Below are positions 31,616 to 42,335 of a stretch of 64,000 bases of DNA, piece after piece; position 1 is the first letter of the stretch, and every line of letters begins with the position of its first letter. Source of the stretch: Heterocephalus glaber (Eukaryota > Chordata > Mammalia > Rodentia > Bathyergidae). The position numbers and the translations under genes are program-made. Below the pieces are notes generated by a model. The model was given only the letters and a program-made list of their open reading frames with translations, was not told the origin of the DNA and did no database searches. The stretch lies in the NCBI RefSeq assembly GCF_000247695.1, contig NW_004624784.1, positions 12,104,813 through 12,168,812 of the forward strand. The letters run 5' to 3'.

Positions 31616-32194
31616 CCTTAATTAGTTCTTGACCTTGGGAGAGGGACCATTTCCAAGAGGTTGTGTGTGGTTGCCTTTGACTCTGGTGTTAACTATTCTC
31701 TCTGAGCAAAGAATATTAGAGGAAGGCTCAGGGCAGGGGCTACAGGCTGGGGGCAAATGACAGTCAAGAACTAGGCCAAATTTGGAGTCAGCTAAGCCAC
31801 AGACACACTGGCCATGAAACTCAGGCTTCCAGATGGGTTAGTCCAGCATAGTCCAGGGAGGGAAGGGATTCCTTGCTCTGCTGAATTCCTGGTCTGAATT
31901 TCCCATTAATATCAAACTCAGAAACCCTCTCCTTCCCAGTTCCCAGCCCAGCCCTGCTGGGGCTGCCTCTGCAAATACCACTGGCCCTAGTCTGGTGATG
32001 TGACCCACCCCCAGACTCCCATCTCTGATGGTCTCGATGTGGGTAGATTTTCCCCTTTCCTCATAGTCTTCCCAAGCAAGTTTAGGACATTCTGAGAGTT
32101 ACTGTTATTCAAAAATAAAGAGCAGATAAATACAAAATCATGCAATGGACAAGTGCTCAAACAGGCTTGTTGGATGATAAAAGTATCAGATTTC
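31616..32194. other. Unassigned noncoding sequence
   Basis: Some AT-rich words near 31895 ('cccattaatatcaaactcag') might be constrained. No repeat recognised. Confidence 0.35.
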
Positions 32195-32335
32195 ACTAGA
32201 GCACATTCCCTGGAGACAAGTGTTTTGGTTTTTGCCTACTGCAGCATCCCTGGTGACTAGAATTGTGCCTGGCACACAGTAGATGCTATGTAGATCTTTG
32301 TTGAATGAACAAATGGACAAAGGGATGAATGTGTC
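32195..32335 (+). repeat. L2 LINE 3' fragment
   Basis: 'attgtgcctggcacacagta', 'gatgctatgtagatctttgt' and 'tgaatgaacaaatgg' are the L2 3' terminus. Confidence 0.7.
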
Positions 32336-32859
32336 AAATGTATGTCCTGCCTGGTACTCTTCCCTTCCCTGAAGCTCATCTTTCCCACTTTCAGCTCTAC
32401 ACAGCAGTGACCAGATGAAATCCCTTCCCATCCAGAATCACCTCTCCACCCCTCTATTCTGCTCTACACCCCCACCCTGCCAGCCACACCAACACACAGC
32501 TCTTGCTGCCATTCTTGTTGCCAATGACAGGTAACTGATACATGCTTAAGCATGCTGAGTGGGTGATCTCATTGAATCCTCATGGTGCTGCACACAGGTA
32601 CTAAACATCCATTTCAAATACAAGACCAGGACCCAGGCCCTTAATTGTCTGTTTCCAAAACCCATGCTCTCTATCACTAAGAGGGATGGTGGACCTTTGA
32701 CACCCCCACCTGGCTGCCCCCTAAGGTCTTCACGAATCACCATATTCAAAAATATCAGTGATGTTAAATTTAGATTTGCCCCAGAGGTATTCATTCAGTA
32801 AGTGCTGAGAACCAACTGTGTGTTCGGTGAATATACAAATGGTGGGCATCAGATCTTTT
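32336..32859 (-). repeat. MIR and L2 antisense remnants
   Basis: About 32555-32660 ('gatctcattgaatcctcatg', 'ccatttcaaatacaagacca') resembles antisense MIR. About 32785-32840 ('tattcattcagtaagtgctg', 'agaaccaactgtgtgttcgg') resembles antisense L2 end. Both are decayed. Confidence 0.45.
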
Positions 32860-33319
32860 CCTGGGAGTTGGCATGGTCCTTGGAGTAGACCTTTTCCTGG
32901 GTTCTGTAGTCCTGATTAAGCCCTTCCATTTCTAATACTGGATTCTGCACCCAATAATCTAGAGAATCTCTCTCCTTTGGTCTTCTTGGCCCCCACCTCA
33001 GGTGGCCTGTCATTCCCAGCTTTCTTGCAAAGCTGACATGCCCTTTAGGCAGGCCCTACACTCTGAAAATAATCAAATACAAGTTATCTTGCTTCCTGGG
33101 GGGCTCTTGGATGAGTGATCCCTCGGGGGTCCCCCAGGGAGGAGGTGTTTTGGAGCCCTAATGCTACACTCTTGCAACATCAAAAATCCCTTTACACACT
33201 TCAACAGTGAGAAACACCATCAAGCAAAGCAGTATGGTTTCCTGACAAAAGTGCCCAGCAGGCAAGAGTCAGACAACAAATTCCTCTACGTGGAAGGAGG
33301 AAATGATTCGACTGGAAAG
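32860..33319. other. Unassigned noncoding sequence
   Basis: No repeat or exon recognised. The 108-codon frame at 33161-33487 shows no domain and its second half overlaps a MIR-like stretch. Confidence 0.4.
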
Positions 33320-33490
33320 TTCCTTGGTGATTACTGCTCCATCCCTTACTTTAGAAATAAAAGTAAGACCTGTCAGAGAAAGTTAGAGACTCATTCTCCT
33401 GTCCAAGAGATGGAGCCAGGATGGGGACCCAGCTTTGCAGGTCCCTGGTCAAGGATTCTTTCCCTCACTACCTTGTGCCTAAAGTGACAG
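33320..33490 (-). repeat. Possible MIR (antisense)
   Basis: 'ccaagagatggagccaggat', 'ggggacccagctttgcaggt' and 'attctttccctcactacctt' resemble the reverse MIR 'agagccaggattcgaaccc...'. Confidence 0.4.
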
Positions 33491-34039
33491 AGTCAGGTCA
33501 GCATGGGTGCTAGGGGCAGAGTAGAATGAGGTAAGGCCTCATCATATTAAGTAATACCCTAACAGCACCCAAAAAACCCTGGTCAGGGCTGTCCTAGCCC
33601 AGGGAAATTTCGAGAAAGTTACTTTGACACATCCCCAGAGTTGGCTTGCTTTGGACCTATGTGATCTGTGAGGGATGGGAGTGGAGCTCTTATACACCCT
33701 GAGGCCACAGGGTGGTCTTTCCCTTTGGCCAGTGAGGAGGCCAGAGGGGCGGGGGAGCCTAGGTTATCAGGGGGAGCCTAAGGTCTTGAGCATCAAGGAC
33801 CAGAGATCTAACCTGCATGGAGGAAAAGGAGCTGACAACAGCACCCAGGAACCTTCCCTCTTCCTCTCCCCACTCCTCCCCCAGCTGAGTCAACTGTCTC
33901 CTCCTTGGCCAAGCTGCGGGAGTTTCTCTTTTAACACTGAAAGAAACCTTCCTGATAATTAAACCATACCTATCCTCGGGTCCTCCATCCACCTGCTGTG
34001 ATGGGATGTAGCTGTTTCCAAATACCTCCCAGCCCTCGC
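33491..34039. other. Unassigned noncoding sequence
   Basis: There is a small tandem echo ('gggggagcctaggttatcag', 'ggggagcctaagg') near 33751-33783. No gene or known repeat. Confidence 0.4.
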
Positions 34040-34292
34040 CAACATGCCACCTGTACTTCTATCACTTCCTGCTTCCCAGTCTTGCCGGGCAAAGTCTGGC
34101 CCATCTTCTGAGATCCAATCAAACCTGACCTCCTCCTTTGTCCCTGCTGGAAGTCTGTCTCACAACACCCACATCCCCTTCCCCAGCACAGCCACCATGT
34201 GATGAGCCCATGTATTTCGGGTTGTGCATACATAACTTTTCCTAGCACAGTGGCTGGTGCATAAACAGCTCAAAATTCGTATGTCATTGAAT
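34040..34292 (+). repeat. L2 LINE 3' fragment
   Basis: 'caaacctgacctcctccttt', 'ctggaagtctgtctcacaac', 'ttttcctagcacagtggctg' and 'tatgtcattgaatgaag' follow L2 3' order. Confidence 0.65.
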
Positions 34293-34420
34293 GAAGAAAT
34301 CCAATGTGCTGTCATTTTACAGAGAAGCAAAGTACATCTGGGGGAGTCTGAATAGCTTCCCCAAGGTCACACAGCCAGTAAGTACTAGAGGCAGCTCCAG
34401 AACCCATTAAAATGTGAGCC
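34293..34420 (-). repeat. MIR SINE fragment (antisense)
   Basis: 'tcattttacagagaagcaaa', 'ccccaaggtcacacagccag' and 'taagtactagaggcagctcc' are clear reverse MIR. Confidence 0.8.
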
Positions 34421-34641
34421 CTGCCCTATCTTCTCTCCCTGACCCCATACCACCTGTTACCTTTGTAAGCCAAAGGCCACAAGCTCAGGATCGATGATTT
34501 TATTAATTGCCATATGTATTACAAGCACAGAAGAACGCAGGGAAAAAATTTTATATACATATGAACAACAATCATCTGTATCCCAACCGCCAGGGGTCAA
34601 GACATTGAATGTTGTCTACCCATGCCTTGAAATCTGCCACC

Positions 34642-34642
34642 C

Positions 34643-34686
<44 letters not shown>

Positions 34687-34692
34687 ACACAC
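34642..34692 (+). repeat. (CA)n microsatellite
   Basis: A long CA run with one T interruption near its right end. Confidence 0.95.
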
Positions 34693-35589
34693 GGCTGTAA
34701 CATCCTCCCCCAAACTATTTCCCAGATTTCCCCACTATCCTCACTTTCGTGTTAATACCTCCCTTGCTTTGCTTTCTGTTGGTGCCTCTTTCATGTGTCT
34801 CTCTAACAATGTACTGCCCTTTGCTTACACAGTTAGGTTTGTGCTTGCTGCTCCATTTTTCAGAACTAAAGAGGGTCTATGATCTCCTCAATGCTTAACA
34901 CTGTGATGTTCAAGTTTTCCCAGTGCAGTGAACTCTGAGCAGATGCCTATTAGAAAGCCAGGCCAGAAAAACATGCAGAGTCCTCCCATCAGATATCACC
35001 AGCACGCTTCTAAAAGCCACTATATTTTAGGTACTGAATTAATGGTGTACAAATGGCATGCACAACAATGTGGAATTAGCATATGTCTTGATTTTTTTTT
35101 TCAGGAAGGGATTATGCATGTGTGAAAAAGTCAACTGTACAAGCCCGTCCTGACAGAGCTGTTTCAATCCCAGTAGTGTGACATCTGGGATCCACCCTCA
35201 TGTCTGGAGGCAGAAAAGAGGCCTCAGGAGGCTGTGAGAAGAAACAGGCTCAGAGGTCCCCCAGACCCCTCCTTCTCCTCTCTTCCCCCTGGCCAGCCCT
35301 CACTACCATGGCTTTGGCCCACAGCTGCCCTAGCCCAGGGATGGTGGCAGACAGAAGCGGACCTACTTTGGTTTCCATGGCAACTGCAGGCATTGGAAGG
35401 CCAACCTAGTAAGCAGCAGCCAACAAGCCAGCTGGTTTTGAAGGGTGTTGATCTCTCTGCGGACCAGCAAGGCAGAACCACCAGGGACCTGTGGCAGCAG
35501 CCAAGCCAGAAAGAGCCACAAGAGCTGGGCATGCAGAGTCCACTGGGACCTGTCTGCACATCTCACCCACTCACCTGCCACCTCTTTCG
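34693..35589. other. Unassigned; possible small constrained stretch at 35015-35150
   Basis: 35015-35150 has 'actatattttaggtactgaa', 'ttaatggtgtacaaatggca' and 'gggattatgcatgtgtgaaa', repeat-free AT-rich wording. The rest shows nothing I can name. The 173-codon frame at 35234-35755 has no domain. Confidence 0.35.
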
Positions 35590-35945
35590 TGTACCCACCG
35601 TGACACAGGCACATACTGAACAATGCCCATCCACACTTTGCTGTGAATATACATTCATCCACACCAGACACACCCCAGATTTATATCTAGACCTATTTTC
35701 ACATGCAGAAATACAGACCCCTGCAAATAAATGCTCATTCACACTCAATGTATAAGATTTACACCCAGAAAGTGCCACATTTGCCAAATGCACACATTTT
35801 TTAGACACATCCACACACGGAGACACTACACAGGTGGTGCACATGAGAGGCTAACCTTATCCACACACAAACCTGTGTTTACCAGAGAAGTGCATCTTAT
35901 TGTCACCTGTGACTCACCGGGACACCCCCAGACACATACGCACAG
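35590..35945 (+). repeat. Degenerate CA-rich low-complexity region
   Basis: The stretch is dominated by irregular ACACAT/CACACC/ATGCACAC words, much more diffuse than the nearby pure CA repeats. It looks like an old, decayed CA/ATGCAC satellite-like array. Confidence 0.5.
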
Positions 35946-36499
35946 ATCCAGAACACAGCCTCTGAATGCTATACCTCGAGGCTGAGGAGCCCAAGTCTGC
36001 AGAAACAGCTCAGGAACCAGATGGTTGTTCCATTCAGTGCTGTGGCCCAATCACAAACCCAGCAACAACTTCCTTGGCTTGTTGCCTATGAGCCATGCCC
36101 ACCACGGAAGTAGGCCTTTAACTCTCTCTGCCTGCTTACTTAGAGGAATTCTTTTTTGTGTCCTCCGTAAATGTTAAAAGGACAAAAGTCTGATAGTCCT
36201 TGTCATGTCATTTGGAGTTGAAATCTAAAATTCTGATGATAGACTCACACAGCTACCCACTCCTCTTTAAGATACCCAGAGGTGTCCCACACTCCCCAGG
36301 CACGCTCCAGCATGTCCACTGTCCACTGTTCCCGAAGCACAAGAACAAGCAGCTTAGTGCTTCCCACTCAGGAAGGAGGGGCCAAGCACAGAGCATGGCA
36401 TATCTAGCTAGGCCTCAGGTCAGCTCCTGACCTAGCAAGACACCTGACTGCTGCAGGCTCCCTCCATGGAGGTTGTGGAGAACTAAAGGTCACAGAGCC
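35946..36499. other. Unassigned noncoding sequence
   Basis: No repeat, exon or conserved-looking island recognised. Confidence 0.4.
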
Positions 36500-36850
36500 C
36501 TTTGGGGAGACATTTCATTCATTTCGTTGGGAATCTCTTAAAGTACATTTGAAGATTAATGACATTGTTTCAATATTGTCCTAATTGTAACTTGTTAATT
36601 AATGACAGAAATTGAAAGATGAATGTAGTATGCATATGTGTCTCCAGGCCTGTTATAATAATAATGAGAGTTAATACTTTCTGGATGCAAAAGGTCAACA
36701 CATGTCAACCATTGTTATTTTTGTACTTTCAGGTTAATAATGAAAATAATCTAGAATTTAAAATTAGGAGGTTGTTGAGACTAACGTGCTTTATCCCCCA
36801 CGGTATAATTCACTAAACACTTCGGTTTTAGCAGTATTAGCATTGTGAAG
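36500..36850. promoter_or_regulatory. Candidate conserved noncoding element, large AT-rich block
   Basis: 'tttcattcatttcgttggga', 'tttgaagattaatgacattg', 'aacttgttaattaatgacag', 'aaggtcaacacatgtcaacc' and 'cccacggtataattcactaa'. It contains TTAATTAATGA homeodomain words and a palindromic GGTCAACACATGTCAACC-like arrangement at about 36690-36710. No repeat match. Confidence 0.45.
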
Positions 36851-37479
36851 TACTTGACAAAATGATTTCACATAGGCCACCTCCTTTGTGTACCTGAGCG
36901 TCTCCTGCATGCAGAAGGATGCTAAGGGAAGGGCAGGTCATAGATTAATGTCCATGCCTTGAAGAGCCACAAGCCAGGGACGAAGTCCCTGGAACTGAGT
37001 ACCACCTGCCCAGGGTCCTCCCACAGGCCACACAGAGGGCACTGAAGACCAGGAAAGGAGTCATTCATTGATGGAGAATCAATCGGTTGACTTGGAAAAT
37101 CAAAAGCTTCAAGGTGGAAGTCACATTTAAGCGAGGCCTAAAAGCACAAGCAGACTTAGCCAAGACGATTTCAAGGCTGGAAAAGGGCACTGAGGTCGGG
37201 GGCATAGGGCAGACCGGGGCAGGGAGTGCTGTACAGCTGGGGATGCGGGTATGGAGGAGCAGGGGGAGCCAGAGTCAGAAAGGTACCTTGAGGCCAGGTT
37301 CAGAAAGCCCTTGCAACACATGCCAAGGAGTCTGACCCCAGAGATTAGCCAGCTGTGTGAACATCAGGACAGCACAGGAGAGTTAAGACTGCGCCCCTGC
37401 AGGAACAGAGCCAGAGCCTGGTCTAACCCTACATCTAGCTGAGGCCTGCCCCACAGACGGCTCTCCATAAATGTTTCCT
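36851..37479. other. Unassigned noncoding sequence
   Basis: 37060-37200 reads like expressed-sequence-style purine-rich DNA, but no repeat or exon can be assigned. Confidence 0.35.
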
Positions 37480-38062
37480 GAACTGAATGACGCCGCGGGG
37501 CCACGCGAGCAAAATGGAATTAAGAGTCGGTGACCCTGAGGGCTAGTTCAGGCCCACTATTGATGCTCCAGGACCTTGGGCCAGAGATTTAACCTCTCCG
37601 GTTCTCGATTTCTACGCCGGTAAAACGAATCCGATAGTGCCCTGACCTCCCTGGCTTAGCTGTTGAGAGCAGGCTCGCCCGAGGGAGTAGGTTGACGGCG
37701 CAGAAAACACAGGGCGTCAGTCCAGACACAGAACCACGCGCCGCACCGCGGGCCCTGATGCCCACGCATGCCGGGGACTTGCCTCGCTCCGGGACCATAT
37801 GCGAGGAGAGCTGGCGAAGCCATCACCAATTACCTGCGTCCCAAACCCGACACCTGCGCTCCGTTTCCGCACAGGCAGATGGTGCAGTCTGGCCCCGCCT
37901 TCCCCGCACCTCAGTGTGGGGACAGCGCCCGCGATGCGATGGGAGCCAGAGCGTAGACCCGGCCCGGGGAGGCTGCGCCCACGGAGCCCCCCGCAGCCCT
38001 GGGGCCGCGCCTCGGGGAGGGCGTTCGGGGACCGGAGGAACGCGGGGAGGACACTGTTCCCA
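37480..38062. promoter_or_regulatory. CpG-dense block (candidate CpG island)
   Basis: CpG is frequent, in contrast to almost all the flanking sequence: 'gacgccgcggggccacgcga', 'ccacgcgccgcaccgcgggc', 'gcgcccgcgatgcgatggga', 'ccgcgcctcggggagggcgt'. CpG islands usually mark promoters. I see no TATA box or first exon that I can prove. Open frames here (37692-38192 plus; 37823-38383 minus) are long because stops are rare. Confidence 0.6.
37515..37670 (+). repeat. MIR SINE fragment
   Basis: 'ccttgggccagagatttaac', 'ctctccggttctcgatttct' and 'acgccggtaaaacgaatccg' follow MIR core. It retains several CpGs, which fits an unmethylated germline environment. Confidence 0.72.
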
Positions 38063-38079
38063 GCGGTCGTGGGCTATGT

Positions 38080-38235
38080 TTCCCTTCCTGGAACTGCGCC
38101 GAAAAGACATTGGCTCTCTGCTTTCCACATGGAGAAACTGGGGCTCAGGGACATTAAATGACTTGCAGATGGACATACGTGTTAAAAGATAGACCCAGAT
38201 GGAAACCCAAGTCTCCTCAACCCCAAGGTCACTTT
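38080..38235 (-). repeat. MIR SINE fragment (antisense)
   Basis: 'cacatggagaaactggggct', 'cagggacattaaatgacttg' and 'agacccagatggaaacccaa' match reverse MIR. Confidence 0.75.
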
Positions 38236-38929
38236 TTGTCCATTTCCTGGAGCCACTGTGGTTCAAAGACCACTTTGGTAGCAATGGGTAAAAAAGTAGA
38301 ATTCTTCCTTCACAGGGATTAACTCTGCTTTCTTCCACCTCAGTGGCCGTGCCACCCACCCACACACTGTGCCCACCCCACACAAGAAGGGTTGGTGAGG
38401 ATCTGAGCCAAGCATAAATCAGGATTCAATCATGAAATATACGCAGCGAACACCTCTGACCCCATTGGGCTACTCAACTCTTCGTGCCCTCTCCGGGAAG
38501 GATGGGGAGTGGACTGGACTCTGCTTGCCACTCACAGAATTTCAGACTCACAGCTTGCAAGGGAAATCTGTGCTAAATGCCACCTGTGGGTGAGGTTGCT
38601 ATTTCCTTTGCCTAATTCTGGTGATTACAGAGTTCTTGCTTCTCATTAGCTAATATCTATCCATCATCCTCCTTAAGGACCCTGTTGTCCCTGTTGGAGA
38701 CACACGGAGCAAGTCAGATCTGCCTGTCTTTTCACATTCCAGGCTGTTCAGAGACAGCCTGCCCTCTTCCTGAGGGGCCCAGTTCCTTCAAGCACCCCTC
38801 AGAAGTCCTCCTGTGAGTTCCTTCTGTCTGGTCACATGATTCAGAGCTCAGCACAACCCTGAGTTCTTCCTCTGTCAGACAGCACACTAAGGGCCCTCCC
38901 TCCTCACCTCCTTTCCTCCCTAAAACCAC
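38236..38929. other. Unassigned noncoding sequence
   Basis: 38590-38680 ('gtgattacagagttcttgct', 'ctcattagctaatatctatc') might be constrained. No repeat recognised. Confidence 0.35.
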
Positions 38930-39529
38930 CTCAGAAGTTGGGTGCTCCTTAATCCCATTTCCAGATGAGGAAGCTGGGTAGTGAAGGAAAGGGACAGCCA
39001 GGGACCACCACCACAGGGACAAAGGGCAGATGAGCTCTCCAGGCATAACCCATAACCTATTACTGGCTGAAAGTATGCCATCTGCCTTTACCTCTTTTGA
39101 CAATGGATCAAACCTCTGACTCTTCAGACAGATCCTAAAGACCAGATGCACCCTGAAAGACAGTGTGTACCCTGAGGACAAACTGACCTCTGATCCATCT
39201 CTTACACAAGGAAAAAAATCTTTCAAACTGGTTGGAAATTATCAGGCCCAGCTCACTCCAGCAACTGGATAAAAAGTTTGCCCCTTTCTTTGTCCTATGG
39301 ACAGCCTGACCATTCCCACAACCTCCCTTCCCCAATTACAGTTTTGTATTCACTCCTTGTCTGGGTTTTATTTCTACTGTCACCAGCTCAGAAGTTCCCT
39401 CTCCAGCATCAGGAACTTGCTAAGGGTTACACAGCCAGTGTCAGCATAGGTTTTGTTCCTCTTCGCTGCCCTGCATGGGTGCCGGAGGGCAGGTATATTC
39501 TTACCCAGCAGTTCCAGCAGAGGACTGGA
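38930..39529. other. Unassigned; MIR-like traces
   Basis: 'cccatttccagatgaggaag' at about 38956 and 'gggttacacagccagtgtca' at about 39424 look like antisense MIR traces. The 164-codon minus-strand frame at 38732-39226 has no recognisable domain. Confidence 0.4.
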
Positions 39530-39690
39530 GCACTGCACTAAGAGCCCAAACATCTGGCTTTGCATCCCACTCTGCCACTTGTTTATTATCCTGTGACCCA
39601 GGCAAGCCACCTACCTAGGTCTTCTGGCCTGTAAAACCAGGATAACTATGGGGCTCAATTCCTAGGCTGAGGTGGAGATTAAAACAGATT
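39530..39690 (+). repeat. MIR SINE
   Basis: 'tttgcatcccactctgccac', 'ttgtttattatcctgtgacc', 'caggcaagccacctacctag' and 'ggcctgtaaaaccaggataa' cover MIR from the tRNA-like part onward. Confidence 0.78.
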
Positions 39691-39889
39691 TGTCTGTGTG
39701 ACTTTAGGCCCCCTGGAGGCGTCCCTTGAAACTGGATTCACAGGAACTAGAGCAAATGTGAGGTTTGAACCACACCCTAGGCCCATGGGCGGGGGCTCCT
39801 TCCAGGTTAGGGAGCCATGTTCAAAATCTTCAGGTCTCTCACCCAATCTAAAATGATTTGTCAAGTGACAAGCAAAAATATATTACCAA

Positions 39890-40440
39890 TTTAAGAGTGT
39901 GATTTACCTGCAACTTTTTAATCCTCAGGGTGTTGTTGAATAGATTAAAGTGTCTGCTTTGATCCATGCATTTAGATGGAAACATAAATATAGCCATCAC
40001 TTATTCTCTCAACTGGCAGGCTGGGTGTCATCTTGCGTCACGCTGGCTTGCGACCTAGCCAGGGTAATGCATGAGAATGACCTTTATTGCCATTCAAATC
40101 CCTTTTGCATTTCAGCCCTGACTTTTCTGCTCCGGCCTGCTCCCATCAGCTGCTACCTAATTGGACCACAGCACACGCTGGGAAATGGTCACTAGGGAAA
40201 GAGTTGGGGAGGCCATGTCGCCAGCCAGCCGGAGCCGCGGCCTCCCAGTGGCCTGGTGCTGCGAACTTCCTCCAGGCTCGGCAGAGCCCTGCAAAAATAA
40301 ATCTCTGGAGAAATAGATTTTGAAGAAGAATTTGGTACATAGATCTTCTGTCAGCGGAGCAGACTCCGGCTCAGCCGTTTTTTCAGGCTCGCTGCTTATC
40401 CAGAAATACATCTATTTTTACATGGCTCTCTGGCGAGATT
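39890..40440. promoter_or_regulatory. Candidate conserved noncoding element, long, next to CpG block
   Basis: Repeat-free blocks: 'ttaagagtgtgatttacctg', 'catgcatttagatggaaaca', 'agggtaatgcatgagaatga', 'cctttattgccattcaaatc', 'gctacctaattggaccacag', 'gcaaaaataaatctctggag', 'aagaatttggtacatagatc' and 'acatctatttttacatggct'. The length (about 550 bp) and dense motif wording make this the most enhancer/promoter-like stretch in the window. It runs straight into a CpG-dense block. It could be a promoter of an unseen noncoding transcript. Confidence 0.48.
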
Positions 40441-40830
40441 TTCTCTTCCCTTGCGGGCTGGGAGGCCGAGGAGGGAGCGGGCGGGCCGGGAGGCGACCGT
40501 TGGGAGCCCTGGGTTTCCCGGGCCCTCCCCCGCCTTCCCCTATGCCCAGATCGTCCTCCCTCCTCAAAGCTCCAGCCTCGTCAGCACGCCAGCCCCCTGC
40601 ACCTCCCAGACTCCCAAGCCTGAAGTTCCCTGAGGGGGCCGACCCTGGGCCAGGCTGGGCCGTGAACGCCGGGGCCTCATAGGTGTCGCGCGCGGAGGCG
40701 CAGGAAGGCGCGCGCTCGCGGCCCGCAGCTGATGCAGCAGAAAGACTGGCTGCGCGAGGTCTATTCTGGGTCTGTGGGAGGGTGTGCGCCCGGCGCCCGA
40801 ACAGTGGGACCCAGCTCTGCGGCCAAGGGC
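40441..40830. promoter_or_regulatory. CpG-dense block (candidate CpG island)
   Basis: 'ggagggagcgggcgggccgg', 'gaggcgaccgttgggagccc', 'ggtgtcgcgcgcggaggcgc', 'aggaaggcgcgcgctcgcgg', 'tgtgcgcccggcgcccgaac'. CpG density is clearly above the neighbours. GGGCGGG-type Sp1-like words are present. No coding exon can be shown; the 120-codon frame at 40320-40682 spans the join without a domain. Confidence 0.62.
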
Positions 40831-42335
40831 GCCATGGCTGCTGAGGACCCTACGCTGTGTGCTCCGGCAGACAATTAGACCTCAAACAATGGCTCGTGAA
40901 ATGTCCGAAGTGGCGGGGAGGCAGATAATCACCGAGGCTTGGGCCTGTGGAGGGGACGAGGGTGACCACGTGCTGATGGACCCAGCAGCCCTAGGTACAT
41001 GTTCACCTGCTCCCATAGACCCTTTTGGCAATCTGGACACCCATATGCCTCCTTTCCCCAAATTCCCTTGAAACACCAACTTCTTTCAATCCAGTAACAT
41101 TTGTGCTTTGGAAACCTGGCCCTCCAAGATAACTGTGGGGAAAGTAGTCCCAAGACAGGAATGACCCCACAGTGGTTGATCGGCTACCCTGCCCGGCCTC
41201 GCCCTCTGCCCCCTCCCCACAGGCTCAGCCTCCACCTTCAAAGGCTTCCTGCGCCCAGCGGCTCAGGGCTCCAGAAGTGCCCAGTCCTACTGAAGCTCCC
41301 AGGCCCCAGCTCTCCACTCCTGACTTCCAGCCAGGAAGCAGCGTTGAACCAATGCACACACTTCCATCTCACAGCCGGGTCCGTGGGCCCTTCTGGTTAT
41401 CAGCCCTACTCACTGTCTTCAGGGATCCCTTGCACCTCCATCCTCAACCTGCCACTTTGGGGGTCTCCTTCCTGACTTTGCACCCCCCTCCCCTTCCCTC
41501 CCACTCTGCTAATCTCTTCCTCTGCCCTGCTTTTAAACATCCCTCTGCCTCCATCACTCCCCACAGGCCGGCACAGTCCCTGTGGGCCCTACTGAGCCTC
41601 CTGTTCTGGCTCCTCTCCCTCCACACTGCAGTCTTTCCTCTGCCTCTGCACTGGGATGGGTACATGCCCATCACCAACAAGCTGCCATCATCAATGCACA
41701 GCCTGTGTCCCACTGTCCTGCCAGACCCCTGCCCTTCCTCACCCCAACCACCAGCTCTCCTGGCCTCTCAGATGGGCCCTCTCCCAGCTCTCCTCCTTCC
41801 TGTGCCTGCTCTTTCTCGCTCTAGCTCTTTTTCCTCCTACCTTTTCTTCCCTCATCCCTCAAGGTCCTTGCCTAATTTTCCTCCTACCCCCTCTCTCCAA
41901 GCATCCAACCATTGCTTCCATGTGAATATCTCACAGATTTCTGTCAACAGGTCTGGCATTTCTGGTTAAGTATCCTCAACTGCTCCTAAGACCACTCCAG
42001 CTTGGCAAGAACTCTGCTTGTCACCTCTGAGTCATTCTTCCTGAAACAGATGCATCATCTACCCTTAAGAACTAGCTTCACTTCCTGTCGTGACCAATGA
42101 GTTTTTGCCTTTCATTTCATTTCCTAGCCTTGATCCCAATTAACTCTTTTCCCCTATTCCCCACCCACACACACAACCAAACACTCTAGTCATCAACCAA
42201 TCATCAAGCAAACTCTAGTTTTCTTTGCAGTGACTACGCACCTCACAATCTTTCCATTCTAATTTCACCCCTGATTCTAGCCCTTTCTCCATCTACAAGG
42301 TCTATTGCAGGAACCACCTCCTCCATCTGGCCCCG
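40831..42335. other. Unassigned pyrimidine-rich sequence holding the longest open frame
   Basis: A 265-codon plus-strand frame at 41172-41969 is the longest in the window. Its product would be rich in Pro, Ser, Leu and His, with no domain, signal peptide or regular repeat. Two other plus frames overlap it with the same bias. I read it as a consequence of C/T-rich DNA with few stops, not a gene. Confidence 0.45.

Noticed and set aside
37823..38383. 186-codon minus-strand frame in the CpG-dense block
   Set aside because: Stop-poor because of CpG-rich composition; its start-side part lies over an antisense MIR at 38080-38235.
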